A DNA stretch of 64,000 bases, taken from Nostoc sp. 'Lobaria pulmonaria (5183) cyanobiont'. Its GTDB lineage: Bacteria > Cyanobacteriota > Cyanobacteriia > Cyanobacteriales > Nostocaceae. Positions within the stretch are counted from its first letter, which is position 1. Each line of letters begins with the position of its first letter. Positions 52,365 through 60,979 of this stretch are shown in pieces. Below the pieces are notes generated by a model. The model worked only from the letters and a program-made list of their open reading frames with translations, had not been told where the DNA came from and searched no databases. A program made the translations under genes and the position numbers. Where the stretch lies: NCBI RefSeq assembly GCF_002949795.1, contig NZ_CP026692.1, forward strand, positions 6,742,501 to 6,806,500, given 5' to 3'.

Positions 52365-53591
52365 CTACACCTTCTCTTTTGCTGCTGGCACAATGCCAAA
52401 CTTATTTAAACCTGTATCGATTTCTCTAAGTGCTTTAAAATCTTCCTCTGGTAAAGGATAGCTGCTACTGCTGAACAAACCTCCACTGACAGGCTGCTTT
52501 TCCAAAAAAGAGAAAGCTTGGCGAAACTGATGCGCTTGCGCTTTAATCGGTGAATCAAAGTGGCAAGAAATAATCCACTCAAAGTCCCAACTTGCAACTT
52601 TATCAGCCCAGTCAATGGTTTCCTTCGGGGCGCGGTTGAGAATCAGTGTCTGTAAAATTGGTGCGACAAACAAACGCCCATTCCCTCGCAGGGCATCAAA
52701 CGATCGCTGCCAATCTGACTGCCATTTAAAGGGATACAATCCAAAATAAGCTTTCCTTGAGCGTTCTGGGGCTTTCAAGGAATCTTGTAATACCTGACCC
52801 CATCGGCGTATATCTAATGCCCTTGGTTGAAAGTACAAAGCAAATAGACAGATGCGCTGCCAACCCTTACAGCGATTTGCCTGACTATCTACAACAAGAT
52901 CAGAAGCATCATCCTTGGCATGGAATAATAAAGGATATCGATCTAAGAGAACGATCGCAGGTGGATCTTCTGGGATCGAAAGCACAGAATCTGTGACTAA
53001 AAGAGTATGCGATCGCTTGTGGAAAAAAGCAACTTCCGCAAACCTACCGGGGCCAAGTCCGATGGGGCCTAGCATTGCATAATCAAACTCGTCAGCAAAG
53101 GGAGTTTTGCTGCTATCTTCTGGAAGTACTTGAGTTCGTTTTGAGGGTAAACCAAGCCAGCTAAGGGGGAGATTTAGCGGGAAACTCCACTGATGCGGAG
53201 CCACAAACACCTGTGCAGTCGGAAAGTATCTGGCGAAGGGGCCAACGAAGACCTTGTGTTCTATACCAGAGATTGTTGGCAGGATGATGTACTTAATGTT
53301 GCCATGCTTTACCACCAACTCATTCACAAGTCTCATACACTCTGGGGTTGGTGCAACAGGCGCATAGACGAGAAGACCCCCAGTTTCCAGCTTCACAACA
53401 GTCATACGAATCGGTACAACAACGTAGAAAATGCCCTGAATCTGGTCAAAATTCCAGATTGTGTCTTTAAGCACTTCTTGACGAATTGTCTGCCGCCTAC
53501 CATAAGGGTAGAGAGGCACAACAGGCCATAATCCCCAGGAAAAATCCTTTGGATAAATCTGTTGTGTATTGACTATGCGTTCATCAGCCAC
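52365..53591 (-). CDS. DUF4336 domain protein
   Basis: A 408-residue protein of the cyanobacterial DUF4336 group, with a metallo-beta-lactamase-like core (RMTVVKLETGGLLVYAPVAP, VVKHGNIKYIILPTISGIEH) and a C-terminal segment SCHFDSPIKAQAHQFRQAF. His residues expected for a full metallohydrolase site (HxHxDH) are not evident in the N-terminal half, so catalysis is doubtful. No signal peptide or membrane helix is seen. It may be a cytosolic enzyme relative of unknown role. The long gap upstream contains an array and no gene. Confidence 0.85.
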   Translation of the reverse strand: MADERIVNTQQIYPKDFSWGLWPVVPLYPYGRRQTIRQEVLKDTIWNFDQIQGIFYVVVPIRMTVVKLETGGLLVYAPVAPTPECMRLVNELVVKHGNIKYIILPTISGIEHKVFVGPFARYFPTAQVFVAPHQWSFPLNLPLSWLGLPSKRTQVLPEDSSKTPFADEFDYAMLGPIGLGPGRFAEVAFFHKRSHTLLVTDSVLSIPEDPPAIVLLDRYPLLFHAKDDASDLVVDSQANRCKGWQRICLFALYFQPRALDIRRWGQVLQDSLKAPERSRKAYFGLYPFKWQSDWQRSFDALRGNGRLFVAPILQTLILNRAPKETIDWADKVASWDFEWIISCHFDSPIKAQAHQFRQAFSFLEKQPVSGGLFSSSSYPLPEEDFKALREIDTGLNKFGIVPAAKEKV

Positions 53592-54293
53592 TCTGCAACC
53601 CCCTCCAAATTCCCAATACTCAAATTGTTTTTATTTGCTCTCCACGAAGTTGGAGTTTAGCAAATTGTTGAGATAATAATACCAATTTGTAATTCGTCAT
53701 ACCCTCCAAAGGTAAGAAGTAAGCTACGTAATTAGTAATTCGTAATTAAGAGGGGTTAGATTCATCGGGATTTTCAGCTTTGAATCTGTAGATTTTTTTT
53801 GCAAATTGTATAACCTAGCTTTTAACGAAACTAATAATCGACGTTGTAGAGGTGTAATATTTTAACTAATATCATATCCGCTTAATTACTTATTAAACCT
53901 GTAGAACCCCACCCCCGCCAAAGCTATGCTTTGTCTCCCCTCACCGTTCGGGCTACTGTGTACACACAAGTTTCTTGGACTGCAATGGCATTGCATTGAC
54001 TAACAATGGTATTGCATCGACTAACAATGGCATTGCATCGACTGACAATGGTATTGCATCGACTGACAATGGTATTGTATTGACTAACAATGGCATTGCA
54101 TTGACTAACAATGGCATTGCATTGACTAACAATGGCATTGCATCGACTGACAATGCTATTTCTCTCGTTCCCATACTTTGTATAACGAATGAGTTAAGCC
54201 TCATCAAGCTAGGTTTTTAGGACTTGTATATACACAGTAGGCTCTTCAGGAGGGGCTGGAGGTGGGGTGTATTGACTGTGGTTAGATAACTAA
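53592..54293. other. 702-bp intergenic region with a 21-bp array
   Basis: Contains heptamer-like ATTCGTAATT repeats (53720-53750), the array at 53983-54160, and no gene. The array opens long frames in several phases. Confidence 0.6.
53983..54160. repeat. 21-bp tandem array, 8 units plus partial
   Basis: Units begin CAATGGCATTGCATCGACTG or a variant and contain CAAT-GGC-ATTG or CAAT-GGT-ATTG. The period is exactly 21 bp. This is the inverted relative of the array at 49520-49665. Confidence 0.95.
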
Positions 54294-56810
54294 TTATGCA
54301 GGGGGAGTAATTGAAGTTGAGATTAGTTCTCTAACATGCTCTGCGGAATCTTGTTGTAATGCTGATGCCGCGATCGCTGCACTCTCAACTATACTTAACC
54401 TAGCGATCGCCTGCTTGACTCCAGGTATACTTGGGGGATTTACGCTCAACTCATCCAGCCCTAAACCTAATAAAATTGGTGTTGCTAAAGTATCTGCTGC
54501 CAATTCTCCACATAATCCTACCGAAATCCCGGCTGTATGGGCAGCTTGGACAGTTTGCTGCACCATTCGCAATACGGCTGGATGTAGCGCATCAACCAAA
54601 TTTGCCACGCTGGGATTAGTGCGATCGCTAGCCATGACATACTGACTCAGATCGTTAGTCCCGATACTAAAGAAGTCTACTTCCGCAGCTAATTGATCGG
54701 CGATCGCGACTGCTGACGGAACCTCCACCATAATTCCTACTTTCATCGCCGCATCAAAGGAAATACCAGCTTGATTTAGTTCAGTCTGCACTTCACCCAA
54801 AATTACCTTAGCTGCACGTACTTCAGTTACAGTCGCAATCATTGGCAACATGATTTTAATTTGGTGTCCAACACTAGCTCTCAAAATTGCCCGTAACTGA
54901 GTTTTGAAGAGTTCTGGATGATCTAAACAAAAACGAATTCCCCGCCAACCTAAAAAAGGGTTAGCTTCTGGAAACCCAACTTTGATATAGGGAAGTGGCT
55001 TATCACCACCGACATCAAAGGTACGAATAATTAGCGGCCGATTATCTAAAACTTGGGCGATCGCCTGATAGACTAATAATTGTTCTTCTTCAGTCGGGGC
55101 GCTTGTTCGGTTTAAATACAGAAACTCAGTGCGGAGTAGTCCCACACCTTCTGCACCGCTAGCCACAGCAACTTGCACATCATTTATACTACCAATATTG
55201 GCGAAAACGCTAACTTGCCGACCATCACGAGTAATCGCTGGCTGATGTGCCGTAGCTCGTGCTTCCTGTTGGGCAGTTTGCCAAGCTGATTGCTTTGCTG
55301 TCAGTAAATCCAGGATATCCGATCCTGGTTCTACCCAAGCTCTGCCACTTTCACCATCAAGTGCCATTAGTGTACCATCAGCCAAGTGCAACACCTGGGC
55401 ATCCACTCCCAAAACTGCGGGAATACCCAACGTCCGGGCGATAATTGCACTGTGGGAGGTGGCGCTACCAGAAGTAGTACAAATTCCCAACACTTTGGTT
55501 GGATCTAGTCCAGCCGTATCTGAGGGGGTTAAATCAGTCGCCACCAAAATCGCAGGTTCTTCAAGATGCAGGTTAGCCGCAGCATTCCCAGCTAGTAATC
55601 GCAGCACTCTTTGTCCGACATCTACAACATCGTCAACTCGCTCTTGCAGAAAAGAATCCTCAAGTGCGCGGTAGGAAGTCGCTACTTCATCGACTACAGC
55701 TTGCCAAGCTGCTTCAGCATTTATATGGTTATCTAAAATGCGCTGATGAGCCGCTGACAACAGTACTGGATCTTCTAAAAATAGTAGTTGCGCATCGAAG
55801 ATGGCAGCTTCAGCGTCACCAATTTGCAGAGATGCTTGTGAGAAAACTGCTTGAATTTCTTGTCTGGCGGTGTGGATTGCTGTTTGTACTCGTTGCCACT
55901 CTGCATCTGGATCGTCTACGTGATATTCCGTAATCGCAACGTGAGTGGGTTGATAATGAACAACAGGTGCGATCGCTACTCCACCAGAAGCTGCAATTCC
56001 CGAAAGTTCGCCGTAAGTTGTTGGTGTAACTTCATGGTGAAATGCTGGTGGAGAATTCAAAGCAACATTATCTTCACCAAAGTTATTTGCGAATAATCCC
56101 TGTAATGCTGCCAGCGCCTCATCTGCATCAGAACCAGTGGCAGTAATCAGCAGTTCGTGTCCTTGACGCACCCCTAAAGTTGTAACTTGGTTAATACTGT
56201 CACCCCTGACTAGCTCAGTATTTCTCGTTAAATTCCGTACCAGAATTTGGGATTGAAACCGGGCTGCGGTTGCTACAAACTGCGCTGCGGGGCGGGCGTG
56301 TAATCCTAAACGATTGCTCACAATCAGCCGGATTTCTGGCGTTGGCGATTCTATATTGGTCGTTATTGGGCTGACAACTGACAATGGGCTGCTAACTACA
56401 CCCAATTGAGTTGCTTTTGCCAGGAGTGCGCCGCGTGCTTCCGCCATCACTTGGTGAATATCTCTACCAGCCGCCGCCGCCACTACAGCAGCGATCGCGC
56501 CTTCTACTAGAGGTGCTTCACACAAATACACTTTCTCCTGCTGTGCTTCTGGCAAAAACTCGATTGCCATTTCCGCACTCAGCAAAGCACTACCTAAATC
56601 CATTAACACCAAGACACCATCATCAGAAAAAACAGAAGCGATCGCCTCATAAACCTGAATCGGATCTGTACCCAATGGATTTTCAGGATCTTCAATACCT
56701 GCTGCAACAGCAATGGTAACTTGGCCTTGAACCATCTGTGCGGCGAGTTCCTGCACACCCAAAGCTAGTTGTTTACTGTGAGAAACGATAACAATTGCGA
56801 TCGCGGCCAC
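54294..56810 (-). CDS. DhaM-HPr-enzyme I fusion (phosphoenolpyruvate-protein phosphotransferase)
   Basis: An 838-residue three-domain phosphotransfer protein. Residues 1-125 are an EIIA-like DhaM domain with the active His in VIVSHSKQLALG (His11). Residues about 155-245 are HPr with GLHARPAAQF. The rest is enzyme I: CTTSGSATSHSAIIART with the phospho-His, RTEFLYLNR and EVPSAVAIADQL, ending in the GLCGELAADTLATP region. It would pass phosphate from PEP to the DhaM part, normally to phosphorylate dihydroxyacetone through DhaL. No dhaK or dhaL gene is in the window, so the acceptor lies elsewhere. Most cyanobacteria lack classical sugar PTS. Confidence 0.95.
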   Translation of the reverse strand: MAAIAIVIVSHSKQLALGVQELAAQMVQGQVTIAVAAGIEDPENPLGTDPIQVYEAIASVFSDDGVLVLMDLGSALLSAEMAIEFLPEAQQEKVYLCEAPLVEGAIAAVVAAAAGRDIHQVMAEARGALLAKATQLGVVSSPLSVVSPITTNIESPTPEIRLIVSNRLGLHARPAAQFVATAARFQSQILVRNLTRNTELVRGDSINQVTTLGVRQGHELLITATGSDADEALAALQGLFANNFGEDNVALNSPPAFHHEVTPTTYGELSGIAASGGVAIAPVVHYQPTHVAITEYHVDDPDAEWQRVQTAIHTARQEIQAVFSQASLQIGDAEAAIFDAQLLFLEDPVLLSAAHQRILDNHINAEAAWQAVVDEVATSYRALEDSFLQERVDDVVDVGQRVLRLLAGNAAANLHLEEPAILVATDLTPSDTAGLDPTKVLGICTTSGSATSHSAIIARTLGIPAVLGVDAQVLHLADGTLMALDGESGRAWVEPGSDILDLLTAKQSAWQTAQQEARATAHQPAITRDGRQVSVFANIGSINDVQVAVASGAEGVGLLRTEFLYLNRTSAPTEEEQLLVYQAIAQVLDNRPLIIRTFDVGGDKPLPYIKVGFPEANPFLGWRGIRFCLDHPELFKTQLRAILRASVGHQIKIMLPMIATVTEVRAAKVILGEVQTELNQAGISFDAAMKVGIMVEVPSAVAIADQLAAEVDFFSIGTNDLSQYVMASDRTNPSVANLVDALHPAVLRMVQQTVQAAHTAGISVGLCGELAADTLATPILLGLGLDELSVNPPSIPGVKQAIARLSIVESAAIAASALQQDSAEHVRELISTSITPPA

Positions 56811-57424
56811 ACCGTCAACCTTGTTGAGAGGTTTGCGTTTAGCTAGTTATCCATTTCATTTTCCCATTTTGCTACAATTGCAACTCTCCGAAAATATTCC
56901 GGTCTTTCCAGCTATAAATACGAATTAAAATAGCCTTCTTTTACGGAAATACGTGGTGTCCACTCATAAACTTCATCGCTAGCAGTACGGGAAGAAATGT
57001 TTTGGATAAGTTTGTTCCCATCGTACAACTTAATCGAGACATCACCATCAAAATTATCCTGCCACAATATTAAAAAAGGTTGATCCTTTTTCGGAAGTAC
57101 TTTACCAACTGGCCGATCGAGATTTTTGGCGCAACCTTATGAAGCATTAGAGGATACAATACCTCAACGTCAAAAGTTGATGAAATACATAAAACAAATG
57201 CCAATACATAGCCGCTTAAACCTCCCCACATTAAAAGCTATAAAATCTTGTAGTTCCGCGATCGCATGAAATGTTATTCCCTCTGTTGACTGTTGGCGCG
57301 ATACTGAGAGTGCAAGTGTGGCAGTTTGTAAATGCTGGCTTATGATTGTCCTTTATTAGACTTTCATTTCCCTACGTATTATCTTGTAGTCTTGTTCAAA
57401 AATCAAATAGGAGTCCGATATTAA
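56811..57424. other. intergenic region with two gene remnants
   Basis: Apart from the Kre9-like remnant at 56912-57136 (minus strand), a plus-strand frame near 57131-57269 (EALEDTIPQRQKLMKYIKQM, then IHSRLNLPTLKAIK) looks like a gene end of unknown family. No RNA gene was seen. Confidence 0.5.
56912..57136 (-). pseudogene. remnant of a Ser-Thr-rich (Kre9/KNH-like) extracellular protein
   Basis: A frame without a start, preceded by a stop, encodes RPVGKVLPKKDQPFLILWQ, then DNFDGDVSIKLYDGN and SSRTASDEVYEWTPRI. The LILWQDNFDGDVSIKLYDG pattern resembles the Kre9/KNH (Ser-Thr-rich GPI-anchored family) domain found at the ends of secreted bacterial proteins. Only the last 75 residues survive. Confidence 0.55.
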
Positions 57425-58168
57425 TTACGTAGCTATCAACTCAGAATCGATTTCCGACGGCGCACTATCTTGGACTAGCGATCGCGTTTCGCCGTTGCGC
57501 TGGAGGATACCGCCAATCATTCCCAACAAGGCATTCACCTTGCGAGTTCGCCACATATCTACAAGTTTTTCTACCTTAGTCGCAGACATCCGTCGCATCA
57601 TCGCTTCGTAGAGATAAGCAGCATGTCCAGTTTCATCTTGGGCAATACAAAGCATTCCTAACTTCAAATTCCGAGCGGTTGGCTCATTATCAGGTAATAC
57701 TTTCGCCATTCGCGCAAAGTCTTTACTAGCATCTAACTCCAGAATGTATGTGCTAGCCATAAACACATCCCAATCAATCACAGCCGGTTTTAGCTGTTCT
57801 TGGGTGTAGCCTTCAAAAAATGCTGCGAAAAAGGGACTACGCTGTTGTGATTTTTTTGTAGATGTAGTTTGGGGTTGATGCTTGAAATCTATAACTTGTT
57901 TATTTAGCTGTTGTAAGGCGTGGGCAAAAATTTGACCATGCCTAGTTTCATCTGATGCATGTTTTGCTAGTTTTTCGGCTAACCATGTATCGCCTTCTTT
58001 AGCTGCGCGATCGCTAAGTGCGGATAAAAATGGCACAGAGCCAGATTCCGCCAACTGAAACCCCGCAAGGATGTTGGGACGGGTTTTAGAATCACGAATT
58101 TGAGCAGCAGAGTAATAGGCAAAAACACTTGAACCAGCTAGATGCAAAAGGTTAGTCAAGAAGTTCAT
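57425..58168 (-). CDS. ferritin-like di-iron protein
   Basis: A 247-residue protein with two ExxH-type pairs typical of the ferritin-like fold: SDETRHGQIFAHAL near 72 and AQDETGHAAYLYEAMM near 180, plus Glu residues in FQLAESGSVPFLSA and ILELDASKDFARM to complete a di-iron site. The helix count (about six) fits a four-helix bundle with extra helices. Substrate unknown; cyanobacterial relatives are annotated only as ferritin-like. No signal peptide. The gene stands alone, with a MITE-like element 80 bp upstream. Confidence 0.82.
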   Translation of the reverse strand: MNFLTNLLHLAGSSVFAYYSAAQIRDSKTRPNILAGFQLAESGSVPFLSALSDRAAKEGDTWLAEKLAKHASDETRHGQIFAHALQQLNKQVIDFKHQPQTTSTKKSQQRSPFFAAFFEGYTQEQLKPAVIDWDVFMASTYILELDASKDFARMAKVLPDNEPTARNLKLGMLCIAQDETGHAAYLYEAMMRRMSATKVEKLVDMWRTRKVNALLGMIGGILQRNGETRSLVQDSAPSEIDSELIAT

Positions 58169-58494
58169 CAGAAATTACCGCTGACAATTGGAAGGTTACA
58201 ATTCTTATACTAATCCGTATTTTCTATTTGGTTGCCGCCAGAAGGTCTTATACCATTTCTTTGTGAGGCTGCGCCAAACCCTTTTAACTTCTTTCTTTCT
58301 TTCTTTGTGTCCTTTGCGGACTTTGCGGTTCGTTTTTCTTTCTTGCACTTAAATGTGGTTTAGCGCATTCTTCATACAGAATTGGTATTACCATTTGGAA
58401 TTTGGAATTACCTGTGGAACTATGCCAACAGTTAACAAATATATCTTTGTATTTTGCTAATATCATCCCACAGAGGTAATGCAGGTAAGTTTGG
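58169..58494. other. intergenic region occupied by a MITE-like element
   Basis: Mostly the element at 58249-58389, which separates the ferritin-like gene from the nuclease gene. No coding frame is supported. Confidence 0.55.
58249..58389. repeat. 141-bp MITE-like element (ATACCA family), copy 2
   Basis: The left end TATACCATTTCTTTGTGAGG and right end TCATACAGAATTGGTATTA form imperfect inverted repeats matching copy 1 at 40198-40322. The interior (TTCTTTC runs) differs from copy 1. Confidence 0.68.
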
Positions 58495-59061
58495 ATGGAG
58501 AAATTAACTAAACCAGTGCGATTTTGGCTTTGTGCAACTATCATAATTTTGAATTTGATCGGCTGCGATCGCTTTATCGGTAATTCTGGAGAACCAGTTG
58601 AGCGAGTCAGTGATGGCGATACTTTAGTAGTGAAAGATACCGACGGCAAAAATTTAACCGTGCGCTTTGCTTGTGTAGATGCGCCAGAGATAGCTCATAC
58701 TAATAAAGAAAAGCAGAGTAAACGCATTAGCGATCGCAATCAATTTACTTGGGGTGTGAAAGCACGAGAACGGGTGCAACAACTGGTGCAACAAGGAGGC
58801 TCGCGCGTGACTTTGAATATCACCGATAGCGATCGCTATGGGCGTAAAATTGCCGAAGTCCGTTTAAAAAATGGCACTTTTGTACAACAGGTATTGTTGC
58901 AAGAAGGTTTAGCAAAAGTGTATCGTCCCTATTTAAACAAGTGTCCTAGTAAAGACTTAGTTCAAAAAGCTGAAACTGAGGCGAAGGCACAACGGCTCGG
59001 CGTTTGGAGCGATACTAAATTTATAAATCCTTGGGAATATCGCAGCCTATATAAAAAGTAG
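58495..59061 (+). CDS. secreted thermonuclease-family lipoprotein
   Basis: A 188-residue Staphylococcal-nuclease-like protein. The N-terminus has a membrane segment with a lipobox-like LNLIGC (Cys24), so it is probably exported and lipid-anchored. The SNase core includes VSDGDTLVV, RFACVDAPEIAHT with the metal Asp, WGVKARERVQQLV, DRYGRKIAEV and KVYRPYLNKC. The usual catalytic Arg-Glu-Arg set is visible around VDAPE, WGVKARER and DRYGRKI. It would cut nucleic acids at the cell surface or scavenge DNA. The start ATG 58495 is kept. Confidence 0.9.
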   Translation: MEKLTKPVRFWLCATIIILNLIGCDRFIGNSGEPVERVSDGDTLVVKDTDGKNLTVRFACVDAPEIAHTNKEKQSKRISDRNQFTWGVKARERVQQLVQQGGSRVTLNITDSDRYGRKIAEVRLKNGTFVQQVLLQEGLAKVYRPYLNKCPSKDLVQKAETEAKAQRLGVWSDTKFINPWEYRSLYKK

Positions 59062-59156
59062 AAACTCTAACTGTTTCTAATTGAATGCACAACATTTTTT
59101 GGCATTGCATACTTGCGATATAATTTAGCAACTTCCAAAATTCCCCCCTGTCTCCC

Positions 59157-60038
59157 TTACTCCTCTCCCCAAGTTTGCAGTTGCAAATAAACGAGTACCA
59201 ACGTTGCTGCTAATAACACAGTTGCTCCTGCTGCTGCATAACCAAAATCAAATTGACCAAAAGCCTCTTGGTAAATGTAGTAAACCAGCAGATTAGTCGA
59301 ATTCAGTGGCCCGCCGCCAGTCATCACATAAATTTGCTCAAAACTCCGCAATGTAAAAATTGCGGTAGTGATGATTGCAAATATGACAGTCGGGCGCAAT
59401 CCGGGCAAAGTAATATACCAAAATTGTTGCCAAGCATTTGCTCCATCCAAATCTGCTGCTTCATAACGACTGGGAGGAATTGTTTGCAACCCTGCTAAAA
59501 AAACCACCATATTGAAACCCAGTTGTTTCCAAATACTCATTAAAATAATTATCGGCATTGCCCAAAATGTATCTCCTAACCAGGGTATGTCTGAAATACC
59601 AAAAAAAACTAAAAGTCCGTTAACTGGCCCTGATGTCTGAAACAGCCAGCGAAATCCCAAACCCGCTGCCACAATTGAAATAATTGAGGGTAAAAAATAA
59701 GCACTTCGCAGGATGCCTCGCAAGGGAATGGAGCGGTTTAATAGTACTGCCAATCCCAAGGAGATAACTAAACTGGGAATGATGGTGGCAACCGTAAAAT
59801 AAAAGGTGTTACCCAGAACTTGCCAGAAGTCAGGGTTGAGTAGTAAGCGCCAATAGTTTTTTAAGCCTATCCAATAAATACCTTTTAAAGTGAAACTACC
59901 AGCAGTGAAACTGAGGTAGAACAAATAGGCAATCGGCCAAATGATAAAAACACCGAGCAAAATTAGTGCTGGTGTGAGAAAAATCCAGGCTGCTACTGTA
60001 TCGTTATCCAACCACGACTTAGTATATATTTTTGGCAT
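59157..60038 (-). CDS. sugar ABC transporter permease (MalF/UgpA type)
   Basis: A 293-residue permease with six membrane helices and the EAA-loop YEAADLDGANAWQQFWYITLPGLRPT. The opening MPKIYTKSWLDNDTVAAW precedes the first helix. This component works with a second permease, an ATPase and a binding protein to import a sugar or polyol; none of these is nearby, so the system is scattered or partly lost. The divergent purN gene was originally adjacent: the starts of both genes are in a 102-bp segment (60012-60113) that is repeated at 62062-62163. Confidence 0.92.
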   Translation of the reverse strand: MPKIYTKSWLDNDTVAAWIFLTPALILLGVFIIWPIAYLFYLSFTAGSFTLKGIYWIGLKNYWRLLLNPDFWQVLGNTFYFTVATIIPSLVISLGLAVLLNRSIPLRGILRSAYFLPSIISIVAAGLGFRWLFQTSGPVNGLLVFFGISDIPWLGDTFWAMPIIILMSIWKQLGFNMVVFLAGLQTIPPSRYEAADLDGANAWQQFWYITLPGLRPTVIFAIITTAIFTLRSFEQIYVMTGGGPLNSTNLLVYYIYQEAFGQFDFGYAAAGATVLLAATLVLVYLQLQTWGEE

Positions 60039-60113
60039 CTATAATTTTTCCTCTTAGCTGTTATGACCCTCCGCCCTGATTCTACCCTTAGCTTGGTTTC
60101 TCCTATTATTAGC
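60012..60113. repeat. 102-bp direct repeat, copy A
   Basis: Matches 62062-62163 in 95 of 102 positions; the first 59 are identical. It spans the permease start, the short intergenic DNA and the first 17 codons of a purN copy. The seven differences all fall in the purN part. Confidence 0.92.
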
Positions 60114-60152
60114 GATCGCTTGGGTAAGCTTTTGGTTTATAATTATCTCTAG
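60063..60152 (+). pseudogene. 5' relic of purN
   Basis: ATG 60063 starts a 29-codon frame opening MTLRPDSTLSLVSPIIS, a copy of the true purN start (MTLCPDSTLSLISPRIS at 62113), then runs into unrelated sequence and a TAG at 60150. It is part of the 102-bp duplication. Confidence 0.85.
60112..60144. repeat. 33-bp direct repeat, left copy (flanks MazEF-like pair)
   Basis: GCGATCGCTTGGGTAAGC with TTTTGGTTTATAATT matches 60848-60880 in 30 of 33 positions. The pair of repeats brackets the toxin-antitoxin genes. Confidence 0.75.
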
Positions 60153-60191
60153 TTGGAGTCTTTACTTAAACATCGCTATTTTTCTGCAAAC

Positions 60192-60530
60192 TCAAACCAA
60201 TCCCAAATGCAATTTTAACGCTGCATCAATTAGTACCATCATATCTTCGTTTAAACTACCCAATACTTCACCAGTAATTCGTTGCTTAGAAATTGTTCGC
60301 ACTTGCTGCGCCTGTACTTTTGAAGGCTTCGTTAAACCACTAACTTCTGGATTAAGTAGAACTTCAAAGGGATAAACACGGCTCACATTAGAAGTAATCG
60401 GTAAAATTGTCACAGTAGTAGCAGCACTATTACTTATATCATTACTGACAATTAGCACCGGACGACGTTTACCCATTTCTGAACCCATCGTCGGGCTAAG
60501 ATTTGCGTAATAAATATCACCACGTTTCAT
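60192..60530 (-). CDS. mazF: MazF/PemK-type endoribonuclease toxin
   Basis: A 112-residue toxin: MKRGDIYYANLSPTMGSE, the loop GKRRPVLIVSNDISN with the catalytic Arg, TVTILPITSNV and the QAQQVRTISKQRI stretch, all as in MazF/PemK. It cuts mRNA at short sequence sites. Its start lies inside the upstream RHH-type gene (14-base overlap), consistent with a coupled operon. Part of the insert bounded by the 102-bp repeats. Confidence 0.93.
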   Translation of the reverse strand: MKRGDIYYANLSPTMGSEMGKRRPVLIVSNDISNSAATTVTILPITSNVSRVYPFEVLLNPEVSGLTKPSKVQAQQVRTISKQRITGEVLGSLNEDMMVLIDAALKLHLGLV

Positions 60531-60741
60531 CTGTTAAACCATCTGCTACTGTCACATTCCAATCGTTATCAACTTCAGCAGACGCTTCTCGGTAAGCTAC
60601 CTCTAATTCTCGGTTTCGCAGCAATTCTAATGCTTCTTCAATTACTTGAGAACGAGATTTACATCCTTTATTTTGCTTGTAGTTTTCGACAAACTCCACT
60701 AAAAACGGTGGCAAGGAAATAGAGAGTTTTTCTACATTCAT
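60517..60741 (-). CDS. ribbon-helix-helix antitoxin of the MazF pair
   Basis: A 74-residue protein. MNVEKLSISLPPFLVEFVE followed by GCKSRSQVIEEALELL is an N-terminal RHH (CopG/MetJ-type) DNA-binding domain, not the AbrB-type MazE fold. The C-terminal WNVTVADGLTDETW would bind MazF. ATG 60741 is chosen since it starts the RHH strand; a longer frame to 60762 adds seven residues. It is first in the operon and probably represses it. Confidence 0.88.
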   Translation of the reverse strand: MNVEKLSISLPPFLVEFVENYKQNKGCKSRSQVIEEALELLRNRELEVAYREASAEVDNDWNVTVADGLTDETW

Positions 60742-60847
60742 CTTCGTACCAATTAGTAGCAAAAATAATTCCTACTAATATACTAGCTTAATCTCAAAGC
60801 CAAGCAGGTGCGATGCCTACGGCGGTAAACTACGCACTTTCCCACAG

Positions 60848-60880
60848 GCGATCGCTTGCGTAAGCTCTTGGTTCATAATT
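60848..60880. repeat. 33-bp direct repeat, right copy
   Basis: GCGATCGCTTGCGTAAGC with TCTTGGTTCATAATT; partner of 60112-60144. Confidence 0.75.
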
Positions 60881-60979
60881 TGATCCATTCTGTTTTTTGA
60901 AAAAAATTAGATCGTTCCGCTACACTGAAAAACGATAAAGAAAAGAAGGGCAGAGGACAAGAGAGCTAGGTATAAAGGG

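Noticed and set aside
53953..54220. Two frames of 81-84 codons on opposite strands
   Set aside because: Array translations with opposite strands equally open; no ribosome binding site of note.
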